NCBI RefSeq assembly: GCF_008710145.1
Contig: NZ_VYKL01000015.1
Span: forward strand, 682,001 to 746,000
DNA: 64,000 nucleotides
From: Niallia endozanthoxylica
GTDB taxonomy: Bacteria; Bacillota; Bacilli; Bacillales; Cytobacillaceae
Reading direction: 5' to 3'
Positions within the stretch are counted from its first letter, which is position 1, and the number at the start of each line of letters is the position of its first letter. Below, piece after piece: positions 17,522 to 24,724 of the stretch. Below the pieces are notes generated by a model, which worked only from the letters and a program-made list of their open reading frames with translations, did no database searches and was not told where the DNA came from. Both the position numbers and the translations under genes were made by a program.

Positions 17522-18202
17522 CTATTTTTTTAATCTTTCTTTTAAGTTACTCATGTAGCTGGTATAGGCTCTTTTTGAATTTTCAATATGAATCTTCATA
17601 AGATATTCTGCCATTTCAACTTCTTGATTTCGTAATGCTGTCATGATGTTGATATGTTCTTTTAAAGATTCTTTTCTTCTGCCTGGAGTCTCATAACCCA
17701 TATTTGCAGACATATGAATATAGTCAATCAGCCCAGACAAGATTTCATATAATTTTGGACTTTTTGAAGCTTTATTAATAAGATGGTTCATTTGGATATG
17801 TTCAAGATTAAAATTATCTTCGTTCTTTTCTTCAATTTCCAATAATTCTTGAATTTTTAAATCTAATATCTTTTCGGTTTTTTTGTCCATGCGCTGTGCT
17901 GCTAACTTCACAGCTAGCACTTCTAAAGAAGATAAGATGGTAAAAACCTCAATCACTTGCTCTTCGGAAATATTAGATACAACGACACCTTTTCTTGGAA
18001 CCGTTTTTACATACCCTTGGGATTCTAATCGAAACAATGCTTCCCTAATGGGGGTACGGCTAATGTTTAATTTGGATGCAAGCTCTCTTTCAATTAGTCT
18101 ATCTCCCGCTTTGTATGTCCCTTCAAGAATTAAATCCTTCAGATACAAATAGGCGTGTTCTCGAACTGAAAGAAGGTTGTTTTCCTTCCATTGTATTTCC
18201 AT
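17522..18202 (-). CDS. GntR family regulator, FCD-type, copy 1
   Basis: 226 residues: N-terminal winged HTH with LNISRTPIREALFRLESQG (about 48-66) and a C-terminal all-helical FCD ligand domain (about 85-215) containing His residues suited to metal binding (QMNHLIN, LKEHINIM, KIHIENSK). FCD regulators usually sense carboxylates. The DNA-binding half is nearly the same as that of the second copy at 29.0-29.7 kb. Start ATG follows GGGGGGAG. Likely controls the island through the GGTAT-N5-ATACC sites. Confidence 0.9.
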   Translation of the reverse strand: MEIQWKENNLLSVREHAYLYLKDLILEGTYKAGDRLIERELASKLNISRTPIREALFRLESQGYVKTVPRKGVVVSNISEEQVIEVFTILSSLEVLAVKLAAQRMDKKTEKILDLKIQELLEIEEKNEDNFNLEHIQMNHLINKASKSPKLYEILSGLIDYIHMSANMGYETPGRRKESLKEHINIMTALRNQEVEMAEYLMKIHIENSKRAYTSYMSNLKERLKK

Positions 18203-18233
18203 TCACTCCCCCCCTTATTATCATTGTTATGCA

Positions 18234-18770
18234 TCAGGCAACTTGTAGAAATATTCCACCATACACTAGAGCCCCGATAATAACTAAAGAAGGATGGATC
18301 TTCCACTTGCTCAATGTTAAAAAGCTAAGCACAGTTAATAAAATAAGATGTATAATTCCGCTGCCTTCAAAGAATGTTAAAAAGAATTGATAGGCCATCA
18401 CTGCAAGAAGTACGGCAATAATCGGCTGAACTGCTTTTGTCATCAGCTTTACTTCTGCTGAATCTTTAAATAAATCAACAAACTTAAAAAGTATTATGAC
18501 AGCAATTGCTGAAGGCAAAATCGTTCCTGCAAGCGCAATAGTTGCACCTAGAACTCCTCCTATTTCAAATCCAATAAAACCGGCAAGCTTTGTTGCGATT
18601 GGTCCAGGTAAAGCATTTGCAATGGCTAACAGATCTCCAAATTCTGATAATGTCATCCAGTTATAATTATTTACTACTTCATTTTGAATTAACGGTATGG
18701 TTGCAGGACCGCCGCCATATCCTAATAAATTTGCTACAAAAAATGCCCAAAACAAATCCCAATACATCAT
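18234..18770 (-). CDS. Chromate-transporter-family (CHR) protein, short subunit A
   Basis: 178 residues with five to six helices; CHR hallmarks GYGGGPATIPLIQNEVV (about 18-35) and NALPGPIATKLAGFIG. It is one half of a split ChrA; the other half is the overlapping gene upstream (4-nt overlap). Classical ChrA exports chromate, but short-chain pairs are common in clusters unrelated to chromate, so here an anionic metabolite is an equally good guess. Confidence 0.85.
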   Translation of the reverse strand: MMYWDLFWAFFVANLLGYGGGPATIPLIQNEVVNNYNWMTLSEFGDLLAIANALPGPIATKLAGFIGFEIGGVLGATIALAGTILPSAIAVIILFKFVDLFKDSAEVKLMTKAVQPIIAVLLAVMAYQFFLTFFEGSGIIHLILLTVLSFLTLSKWKIHPSLVIIGALVYGGIFLQVA

Positions 18771-19360
18771 AAGCTTTTTTCCTTTCTCTCAATAATGACT
18801 TCGGCAGTCTTTGCAGCCTTTTTCTTCCTTCTTGCAATGAAGAATGCAGAAAGTAAGAAAGCAGCAATTAAGATTCCTGGATGAAGCCCGATGATTTGCA
18901 TGGTGACAAAGGAAATAACCGTAAAGATAATCATTTTTGACAACCCTAAACCCTTATGACCTTTTTTATAAAAACCGTAAGCCATTTCTGCTAACATAAA
19001 GCCGATAACAGGAGTAACACCTAGAACCATACCACCGACAATTGGTGAATGACGATAGGCATATAGCACTCCTAGCAATCCAATCAAAGCAATAATTGAT
19101 GGCAGAATATGGGCAAGAATAGCAACAGTTGCCCCTAGACTTCCTTTTACTTTATAACCAATATATGCAGCCATTTTCGTTGCAATTGGACCCGGCAACG
19201 TATTTGCGAGCGCCAACACATCACCAAATTCTTCTTCTGTCATCCATTTGTATTTTTTTACAACCTCATATTCTATTAATGGAATGGTTGAAGGTCCTCC
19301 TCCAAATCCGGTTAAACCTGTGCGGGCAAATCCAATAGATAATTCAACATAAGGATTCAA
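18767..19360 (-). CDS. Chromate-transporter-family (CHR) protein, short subunit B
   Basis: 197 residues, CHR motifs FGGGPSTIPLIEYEVV and NTLPGPIATKMAAYIG, a Lys-rich C-terminus. Paralogous to the neighbouring subunit, as expected for bidomain CHR transporters split into two genes. The TTG at 19360 is preferred because GAGGAG lies 7 nt before it; the TTG at 19366 is too close to the SD. Confidence 0.85.
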   Translation of the reverse strand: MNPYVELSIGFARTGLTGFGGGPSTIPLIEYEVVKKYKWMTEEEFGDVLALANTLPGPIATKMAAYIGYKVKGSLGATVAILAHILPSIIALIGLLGVLYAYRHSPIVGGMVLGVTPVIGFMLAEMAYGFYKKGHKGLGLSKMIIFTVISFVTMQIIGLHPGILIAAFLLSAFFIARRKKKAAKTAEVIIERKEKSL

Positions 19361-19413
19361 CCTCAATCTCCTCTTTTCTAAAAAGTAACTATTATTTAGT
19401 TAGCTATTTAATA

Positions 19414-19455
19414 AGGACCTCATTTCACCATTGCAGATAGAATGAATGAGGTCCT
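19414..19455 (-). terminator. Hairpin between glcG-like and chrA genes
   Basis: AGGACCTCATT (19414-19424) pairs with AATGAGGTCCT (19445-19455), 20-nt loop. No real T tract follows on the minus strand, so partial attenuation or mRNA protection is more likely than full termination. Confidence 0.45.
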
Positions 19456-19463
19456 AGCTATTC

Positions 19464-19943
19464 TTATTTCTTTATATCTGCATCAGTAATCACTTCATAA
19501 CCTTTGTCTGCCACTAAATCTTGCAAAGCTTTTAGGGCAGCAGTACCTACTGCAGTATCCTGTTCCCCATTACCGCCGCTTATACCGACTCCTCCAACGA
19601 CTTCACCGTTTACTACGATTGGGAAACCGCCAACGAAAATCGCAAATTTTCCGTCAAGCATATGCTGAATACCAAATGCTTCATTACCAGGCAATGCAGG
19701 ACCATTTGGCTCTTTATTAAATAAATGTGTGGAGCGTTTGTGACCTGCAGCAGTAAAAGCTTTCGCAATCGCAATTTCTGGACCTGTGATACGAGCTCCA
19801 TTCATTCTTTCTAACGCAATCACATACCCGCCATCGTCAACAATAGCAATTGTTTCTAATACATTGATTTCTTCAGATTTCTGCTTCGCAGCTTCAATCA
19901 TTACTTTTGCTTCTTCTAATTCTAATTTTAAAGATGTCTTCAT
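19464..19943 (-). CDS. GlcG/HbpS family protein
   Basis: 159 residues of the GlcG/HbpS/PduO-C fold: VAIVDDGGYVIALERMNGARI near the N-terminus, then FVGGFPIVVNGEVVGGVGISGG. Members bind heme or corrinoid cofactors or stabilise catabolic enzymes; none is characterised in a cluster like this one. Thr-His-Leu (KRSTHLF) near residue 72 might be a ligand. It lies 28 bp downstream of the aldehyde dehydrogenase in the same operon, so it may serve that enzyme or the oxidase. Confidence 0.85.
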   Translation of the reverse strand: MKTSLKLELEEAKVMIEAAKQKSEEINVLETIAIVDDGGYVIALERMNGARITGPEIAIAKAFTAAGHKRSTHLFNKEPNGPALPGNEAFGIQHMLDGKFAIFVGGFPIVVNGEVVGGVGISGGNGEQDTAVGTAALKALQDLVADKGYEVITDADIKK

Positions 19944-19971
19944 GTGTAATCTCCTCTATCCCTTTTGTTAA

Positions 19972-21435
19972 TTAGTAGCCAACATAGACTGTTTTTACTT
20001 GAGTGAAAAATTCCAAACCAACTCTGCCAGATTCACGGAAAGTTGAAGTACTTGATTTTTTAACTCCGCCAAATGGTGCATTCATTAAGTTTCCAGTGGT
20101 CGTACGGTTCACTTTAACCGTTCCAGCCTGAATATCCTTTGTAAACTGATGAGCAGTTTTTAGGTTATTTGTAATGATAGAAGCAGATAAGCCATATTCT
20201 ACATCATTAGCAATCTCAATTGCTTCTTCATAAGAATTTACTTCAATAATGGCAATGACAGGACCAAAAATCTCTTCTTTTGCAATTCTCATACTAGGAC
20301 GAACATCTGTAAAAATGGCTGGTTGAACAAAATATCCTTTGTCATACTCCCCGCCTGTCAGCTGCTCACCACCATATACAAGTGTTGCACCGTCCTCTTT
20401 ACCAATTTCAATATAGTTCAAAACATTCTTCAACTGCTTTTCATTTGCTAATGGACCAATCTTTACACCGTTTTCAAAGCCATTGCCTACTTTTAAAGCT
20501 TTTGTTTTTTCAATTAATTTCTCAACATATGCATCTTTTACTTCCTTCATGACAATGACACGGCTCGTTCCAGTACAAGCCTGACCTGTTAAAGAGAAAC
20601 CGCCATTAACAGTCAATGTAGCAGCCTGCTCTACATCTGCATCATCCATAACAATAATAGGGTTTTTACCGCCTAATTCCATTTGTAATCTAGTTGTAAA
20701 AGATGATTTTTGATGAATATCTTCACCCGCTCCTGTTGATCCTGTAAATGTTAGAGCTTTAATCGCTGGATGCGTCACTAACAAATCTCCTACATCAGAA
20801 GCTTTCCCTGTTACTAGATTAATAACGCCTTTTGGAACACCTGCATTATGTAATGCCTCAACAAGACGTACAGCTATTAGAGGGGTATCTGATGAAGGTT
20901 TAAATACAACAGTATTACCTGTAATTAATGCAGGAGCAATCTTACGAGAAGGAATCGAAATAGGAAAATTCCAAGGAGTAATTACACTTATAACTCCAAG
21001 TGGTTCACGCTCAGTTGAAACTTTCATATTTGGATCATCATTTGGAAAGGTTTCTCCAGTAAAGGTTTGCCCTTCAACTGCGTAAAACCGTAGTGTTTGC
21101 GCTGAACGAATGACTTCATTCTTAGCATCTGAAACATGCTTTCCTTCTTCTCGAGTCAATTCTTCAGCAAGAGCATCAGCATTTCCTTCAAGGATATCTG
21201 CTGCTTTATTCAAGATGGCTGCCCTTTTTGATGGAGAAGTAGCCGCCCAGCTCGGAAATGCTTCAACAGCTGCATCAATCGCTTGCTTTACATCTTCTTC
21301 ATTAGAGGCTTGAAAAATTCCAACAATCTCTTCCTTATTAGCCGGATTAATATTGGTAAATGTTTTTTGACTTACAGATTCTGTCCATTCACCATTAATA
21401 TAGTTGCTGAATGTTTCTACTTTTGTTGTAAGCAC
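19972..21435 (-). CDS. Aldehyde dehydrogenase, 2,5-dioxovalerate (ketoglutarate semialdehyde) type
   Basis: 487 residues. Catalytic set: Asn156 (TPWNFP), Lys179 (VVFKPSS), Glu253 (QMELGGKNP) and nucleophile Cys287 (TGQACTGTSR), plus EEIFGPV. Overall pattern is close to B. subtilis YcbD/GucD, which oxidises 2,5-dioxopentanoate to 2-oxoglutarate with NAD(P). Starts with GTG after AGGTGA. It follows the oxidase gene with only a hairpin between, so it probably oxidises the aldehyde released by that enzyme. The exact substrate is not deducible. Confidence 0.9.
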   Translation of the reverse strand: MLTTKVETFSNYINGEWTESVSQKTFTNINPANKEEIVGIFQASNEEDVKQAIDAAVEAFPSWAATSPSKRAAILNKAADILEGNADALAEELTREEGKHVSDAKNEVIRSAQTLRFYAVEGQTFTGETFPNDDPNMKVSTEREPLGVISVITPWNFPISIPSRKIAPALITGNTVVFKPSSDTPLIAVRLVEALHNAGVPKGVINLVTGKASDVGDLLVTHPAIKALTFTGSTGAGEDIHQKSSFTTRLQMELGGKNPIIVMDDADVEQAATLTVNGGFSLTGQACTGTSRVIVMKEVKDAYVEKLIEKTKALKVGNGFENGVKIGPLANEKQLKNVLNYIEIGKEDGATLVYGGEQLTGGEYDKGYFVQPAIFTDVRPSMRIAKEEIFGPVIAIIEVNSYEEAIEIANDVEYGLSASIITNNLKTAHQFTKDIQAGTVKVNRTTTGNLMNAPFGGVKKSSTSTFRESGRVGLEFFTQVKTVYVGY

Positions 21436-21474
21436 TCTATCACCTATTCCTTATTTATTATCACATAGCTTTAT

Positions 21475-21530
21475 TTATAAAAATGGGCCGTCATGTAGAA
21501 TCTCGGTTAGAAGATTATATTTGACGGCCC
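21475..21530 (-). terminator. Terminator or attenuator between the oxidase and ALDH genes
   Basis: GGGCCGTCA (21485-21493) and TGACGGCCC (21522-21530) pair across a 28-nt loop; the minus strand continues ATTTTTATAAAT. No separate promoter or operator was seen before the ALDH gene, so read-through may set the oxidase:ALDH ratio. Confidence 0.65.
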
Positions 21531-21573
21531 AGAAGGGGAAGGCATGAATCCCCCTCTTTAGTCATTACTTTAA

Positions 21574-22305
21574 TTATTTATTTTCTACTAAATTACCAAG
21601 ATCTTGTTCTAAGTATTCTCTATATAGACCATCCATGTACATTCTTCTCATGTTTGCACCTACACGTACAATTTCAATACAACGTTGTTGTAATTCTGGA
21701 GTATTCGCATGATCAAGAACAATCTTATAACCGCGCTCACCATGGATTTCGTCTGATACGATGTGAAGGTCAAAGAATTCGATTTCTTCATCTGTAAATC
21801 CGTATTGCTCACGTAATGCTGGAGTTTGCTTACGGTAGATATCTGGTACTTGAGATTCTAATCCTACTACTAGCGCTGCAGTTGCTACAACAAAGTGTTC
21901 ACGTGCTGCAACTGAGTAGCACCAGCTTTGAAGACCTAGTGTTGTAGCAGCCATGTTTTTAGGATCTTGAACTCGTTCACGAGTTGTGCCACATGCCTCA
22001 GCAAAACGGATTAATAGATCTGTATGACGGTCTGCAGCGATTTCTTCTTCATACATATTTTGTAATGTGAAGTCTTTTGCTGACTCATACTCAGGAATAT
22101 CTGGAGTATTGTGATAGATATATGCTAAGTAGTTTGCGAAAGGTCCTACATAGTGATAGTGGTTTTCAGCCCATCTAGCAAAGTGCTTTCTTTCTAATTT
22201 CCCTTCAGCCCAAGCCACTGTGAATGGAGCCTTTTGGCTGTGATTTCCTTTAATCGCTTCCTCTAATTCTTTACGAAATTCATCTTTTGATAATAATTCA
22301 GTCAT
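21574..22305 (-). CDS. Heme-oxygenase-like diiron oxidase/oxygenase (CADD/UndA/BesC/PqqC-like)
   Basis: 243 residues, all-helical TenA/PqqC fold. Candidate metal ligands Glu87 and His94 (EEEIAADRH), Glu150 (VGLES), His181, Asp185 and His188 (HIVSDEIHGE) reproduce the E-x6-H ... E ... H-x3-D-x2-H pattern of heme-oxygenase-like diiron oxidases such as CADD, which PqqC itself lacks. Such enzymes cleave C-C or C-N bonds or N-oxygenate using O2 and electrons. The ATG at 22305 has AAGGAGG 9 nt upstream. Two operator sites lie within 150 bp. Two ferredoxins in the cluster can supply electrons. Substrate unknown. Confidence 0.85.
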   Translation of the reverse strand: MTELLSKDEFRKELEEAIKGNHSQKAPFTVAWAEGKLERKHFARWAENHYHYVGPFANYLAYIYHNTPDIPEYESAKDFTLQNMYEEEIAADRHTDLLIRFAEACGTTRERVQDPKNMAATTLGLQSWCYSVAAREHFVVATAALVVGLESQVPDIYRKQTPALREQYGFTDEEIEFFDLHIVSDEIHGERGYKIVLDHANTPELQQRCIEIVRVGANMRRMYMDGLYREYLEQDLGNLVENK

Positions 22306-22360
22306 TATAATTTCCTCCTTAATGTTTACCAAAATTATGAGTTGATATAAGTTGGTATTT

Positions 22361-22375
22361 GATATTTTGTATACC
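22361..22375 (-). promoter_or_regulatory. GntR-type operator, oxidase proximal site
   Basis: GATAT-TTTGT-ATACC (+ strand) fits GGTAT-N5-ATACC with one mismatch; 55 bp upstream of the oxidase ATG. Confidence 0.65.
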
Positions 22376-22438
22376 AAAACCTTTAAAAATAAAAGATGAT
22401 CAAGTTGTTTATCCTAATCTATTATTCTTTTATTTCTT

Positions 22439-22453
22439 GGTATTTGGTATACC
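22439..22453 (-). promoter_or_regulatory. GntR-type operator, oxidase distal site
   Basis: GGTAT-TTGGT-ATACC, a perfect match to both arms, in the 235-bp gap between the creatininase and oxidase genes. The two oxidase sites are 78 bp apart centre to centre. Confidence 0.7.
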
Positions 22454-22540
22454 GTTAAGTAGATATTAAACTATATTTTTTAATTTGTAAATAGTGTTTT
22501 CTAAATTTTTTAAAAATTTTAATTATTGTTTCAAAAGCAT

Positions 22541-23311
22541 TTATTTATAGACAACAGCTTCAATGTTTAATAATGTATAGAGTTCCCTCGATAGATTATC
22601 CAATGCTTCTTCTACAATTTGTTCCCCTATTTCCAAGCTCGCTTTTGTAGCATCACCAATGCAGCCATTTTCTGTCATTTCCTCATAGGCATAGTACCCT
22701 TGGATTGCCTTTCCTGGTCTTAGCTGCTTCCATCGGCCTTCTTCCTGGATAGCACCTTTTACAATTTTATCCTTGCGAACGAGTTCAGGGGCTAAATATA
22801 AAGCTTCTGAAACTTCACGTTCACAGCTATGTCCAAATAGTTTTGATTCAACAAGTCTGCCAATTGCATTCTTGGCAGATGCAGTTGTTTTTGCATAATA
22901 TACTTCGACATTCAATTCATTTGACAGCATCAATGATGCAACATTTAATGTCGGTTGATTTCCGCCATGAGAATTTAATAGTAAAAACTTTTCAATTCCA
23001 TGATGTTTTAAAGATGAAATCACATCCTTAAGAATGGCAATCAGCGTAGTAGGCTGAAGCGAAATAGTACCAGGGAAATTTAAATGATGCTGTGAAACTC
23101 CCATATTAATCGTTGGTGTAACAAGTGCATATGGATACATTTTTTCTCCCAGTTTTTTCGCCATTCTTTCAGCCAATACGGCATCACAGCTTTCAACCAT
23201 ATGAGGACCATGCTGTTCATGTGCACCAATCGGGATAATTGCAAACTTAACATCTCGTAATGATTCCTTTACTTCTTCCCACGTCATAGCTGTTAAATCA
23301 TAACATGCCAT
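22541..23311 (-). CDS. Creatininase family amidohydrolase
   Basis: 256 residues. Metal-site residues Glu32, His34 and Asp43 (PIGAHEQHGPHM...SCDAV) correspond to Glu34/His36/Asp45 of creatininase; SHGGN and the later Glu in SCEREVSEAL complete the pattern. The family includes creatinine and formamide hydrolases and the peptidase MftE, so an amide or cyclic-amide bond is the probable target. LESC replaces the usual LPL(G)T, hinting at a different pocket. Has its own operator and promoter. Confidence 0.88.
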   Translation of the reverse strand: MACYDLTAMTWEEVKESLRDVKFAIIPIGAHEQHGPHMVESCDAVLAERMAKKLGEKMYPYALVTPTINMGVSQHHLNFPGTISLQPTTLIAILKDVISSLKHHGIEKFLLLNSHGGNQPTLNVASLMLSNELNVEVYYAKTTASAKNAIGRLVESKLFGHSCEREVSEALYLAPELVRKDKIVKGAIQEEGRWKQLRPGKAIQGYYAYEEMTENGCIGDATKASLEIGEQIVEEALDNLSRELYTLLNIEAVVYK

Positions 23312-23354
23312 TTCATCACCTGCTTTTTCTCTTATTCATTAAACCTTATTTTTT

Positions 23355-23392
23355 ATCTTACTATTAATTTATTTCAAGGTATTTTGTATACC
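23355..23392 (-). promoter_or_regulatory. Creatininase promoter with overlapping GntR-type operator
   Basis: GGTAT-TTTGT-ATACC at 23378-23392 ends exactly 17 bp upstream of a TAAGAT -10 (23355-23360), so the site covers the -35 position. It lies 66 bp before the creatininase ATG. This geometry suggests repression relieved by ligand. Confidence 0.65.
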
Positions 23393-23405
23393 TTAAAATA
23401 ATTGA

Positions 23406-23735
23406 TTAAATAGTTGGAGATAATTTCTTCTTCGGAGGATCAATTTTAATATTATCCTGAGAAATTTCAATATCCTTCTGCACTGTCATTTGACATGTTA
23501 AACGATAGCCTTCATTTAATTTGTCGCCAAGCATCTTTTCTTCCTTCCAATTAGGTGGTGTCACCCCATCAGCTCCGTCAATAACCTGGCATATACATTT
23601 CGTACATCTTCCCATTCCACAACCATATTTTATTTCTGGAAACTGGAGGGTTCCGGCTAAAACTACTAGATTAGCATTATCTTTCACTTCTTTTTCAACA
23701 ATTGTTCCATCTACATGAAGAGTTACCTTTGGCAT
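23406..23735 (-). CDS. [2Fe-2S] ferredoxin, island copy 2
   Basis: 109 residues. Ligands C39-x4-C44-x2-C47 and C81 (GCGMGRCTKC ... LTCQ). Diverged from copy 1 in surface residues but of the same subfamily, with a proline/lysine C-terminal tail. ATG at 23735 preceded by AAGGGG; the frame to 23753 is not used. Next to the creatininase and oxidase genes and divergent from a small unknown gene that shares the operator region. Confidence 0.87.
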   Translation of the reverse strand: MPKVTLHVDGTIVEKEVKDNANLVVLAGTLQFPEIKYGCGMGRCTKCICQVIDGADGVTPPNWKEEKMLGDKLNEGYRLTCQMTVQKDIEISQDNIKIDPPKKKLSPTI

Positions 23736-23900
23736 ACAATCGCCCCTTCGCAATATTTTCTAAGTTTTTTGAAAACTAAGTTAATTATACAAGAACTTTA
23801 GCAGAAAAGCAAAAACAACATTTTTGTATTGTTATTTAAAAATTTAGAAAATTATGTTGAATATTTATTTATCATCATATAAACTAGAAATAGACATTTT

Positions 23901-23915
23901 GGTATACAGTATTCC
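23901..23915. promoter_or_regulatory. GntR-type operator in the ferredoxin 2 / unknown gene divergent region
   Basis: GGTAT-ACAGT-ATTCC matches the island consensus with one mismatch. Lies 165 bp before ferredoxin 2 and 82 bp before the rightward 111-residue gene, so it could control both. Confidence 0.6.
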
Positions 23916-23997
23916 AAAATGAAAAATGTATATTACCTGTTAACAATTTTAATGAGGGGCTAACGTACAATTAATCATTTAAAGGAGTGATGGATTT

Positions 23998-24333
23998 ATG
24001 GAAAAATATTCTGTCTTTACAAACAAAGACACTTTTCAAACGGTACTGGAGAATGATGCTTTAGAAATAATTGAATCCTATCAATTTTATTTTTTCGACA
24101 GTCTGAAAGCTACTTATACGATTGCAAAGATTGTTGATGACAATGCAAAAATTAAATTATATGAAAAATATGATGGAAAAGAATATGTAAACAACATCCA
24201 TGTGAAGTTTTTTGAAACGTTCCCAACCATTGAGGAGGCACGTGAGGAATTAAATGAAATTGTAAAAGCATCTGGTAATAGTGAGGATTCTCAGCATTCT
24301 AAATTAGTCAAATCTGAAAATGCTTCTGTATGA
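23998..24333 (+). CDS. Unknown small acidic protein of the island
   Basis: 111 residues, not recognised. No signal peptide or membrane helix; mixed alpha/beta look with aromatic residues (SYQFYFFDS) and a Ser/Glu-rich C-terminal tail. Excellent SD (AAAGGAGTGATG) before the ATG. It is transcribed away from ferredoxin 2, has its own strong terminator, and shares an operator with the regulon, so it probably acts with the oxidase system, perhaps as an accessory or binding protein. That is inference. Confidence 0.7.
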   Translation: MEKYSVFTNKDTFQTVLENDALEIIESYQFYFFDSLKATYTIAKIVDDNAKIKLYEKYDGKEYVNNIHVKFFETFPTIEEAREELNEIVKASGNSEDSQHSKLVKSENASV

Positions 24334-24342
24334 TGATTACTT

Positions 24343-24387
24343 AATATTAATCCCGGAGAGAATACATATTTCTCCGGGATTAATATT
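24343..24387 (+). terminator. Terminator of the 111-residue gene
   Basis: 17-bp perfect inverted repeat (24343-24359 and 24371-24387) containing CCCGGAGA/TCTCCGGG and followed by TTTTG. Confidence 0.8.
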
Positions 24388-24412
24388 TTGTTAAGAAGAT
24401 GGGAGACGCTAA

Positions 24413-24443
24413 AAAAATAAACCGTCATACATGATTGACGGTT
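24413..24443 (-). terminator. Terminator of the 29-residue ORF
   Basis: The minus strand reads AACCGTCA...TGACGGTTTATTTTTTT just after the small ORF, a typical intrinsic terminator. Confidence 0.75.
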
Positions 24444-24459
24444 ATAATAGGTATATATG

Positions 24460-24549
24460 TTAAAACTTTAATAATTTTCTAAGGATTGCTAACTTTTTCT
24501 CAGACTTTGCAGCCGCTTTAGGAGAACCAAATAAAAAGTTAAACATCAT
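24460..24549 (-). CDS. 29-residue small protein of the island
   Basis: ATG at 24549 (a second in-frame ATG follows) with SD TGGAGGG about 4-7 nt upstream. The peptide begins MMFNFLFGSPKAAAK and ends LAILRKLLKF: a short hydrophobic head, then a basic amphipathic helix. It is a complete unit: TGTATAAT -10, an operator on the -35, an SD, the ORF and a terminator. No family recognised. It may be a membrane-associated regulator or stabiliser of one of the island permeases or enzymes. Confidence 0.6.
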   Translation of the reverse strand: MMFNFLFGSPKAAAKSEKKLAILRKLLKF

Positions 24550-24588
24550 TCTTCCCTCCAGAAATTCTTTAATATTTCTTACAACTTA

Positions 24589-24626
24589 ATTATACAACGC
24601 TTTTATTAAATTGTATACCAAATACC
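24589..24626 (-). promoter_or_regulatory. Promoter and GntR-type operator of the small ORF
   Basis: TATAAT at 24589-24594 (preceded by TG on the minus strand), 17-bp spacer and TATACA at 24612-24617. The operator (minus strand GGTAT-TTGGT-ATACA, 24612-24626) covers the -35, as at the creatininase promoter. Confidence 0.7.
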
Positions 24627-24673
24627 AAAATTTATTGTAAATTTATTATAAAATCCTCAATATTTTCAACTTT

Positions 24674-24681
24674 GGTATACC
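24674..24681 (+). promoter_or_regulatory. Partial operator before the rightward permease gene
   Basis: GGTATACC in TTTGGTATACCAGG, 43 bp before the ATG at 24725. Only one arm of the 15-bp consensus is clear. Confidence 0.4.
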
Positions 24682-24724
24682 AGGAAAACAACTGAATCTA
24701 TAATGAAAAGGTTATGGTGATGTC

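Noticed and set aside
21574..22377. Longer oxidase reading frame to 22377
   Set aside because: It would translate the operator region; the ATG at 22305 has a perfect SD.
24674..24681. GGTATACC as a full operator
   Set aside because: Only one arm of the 15-bp consensus is present; kept as a partial site.
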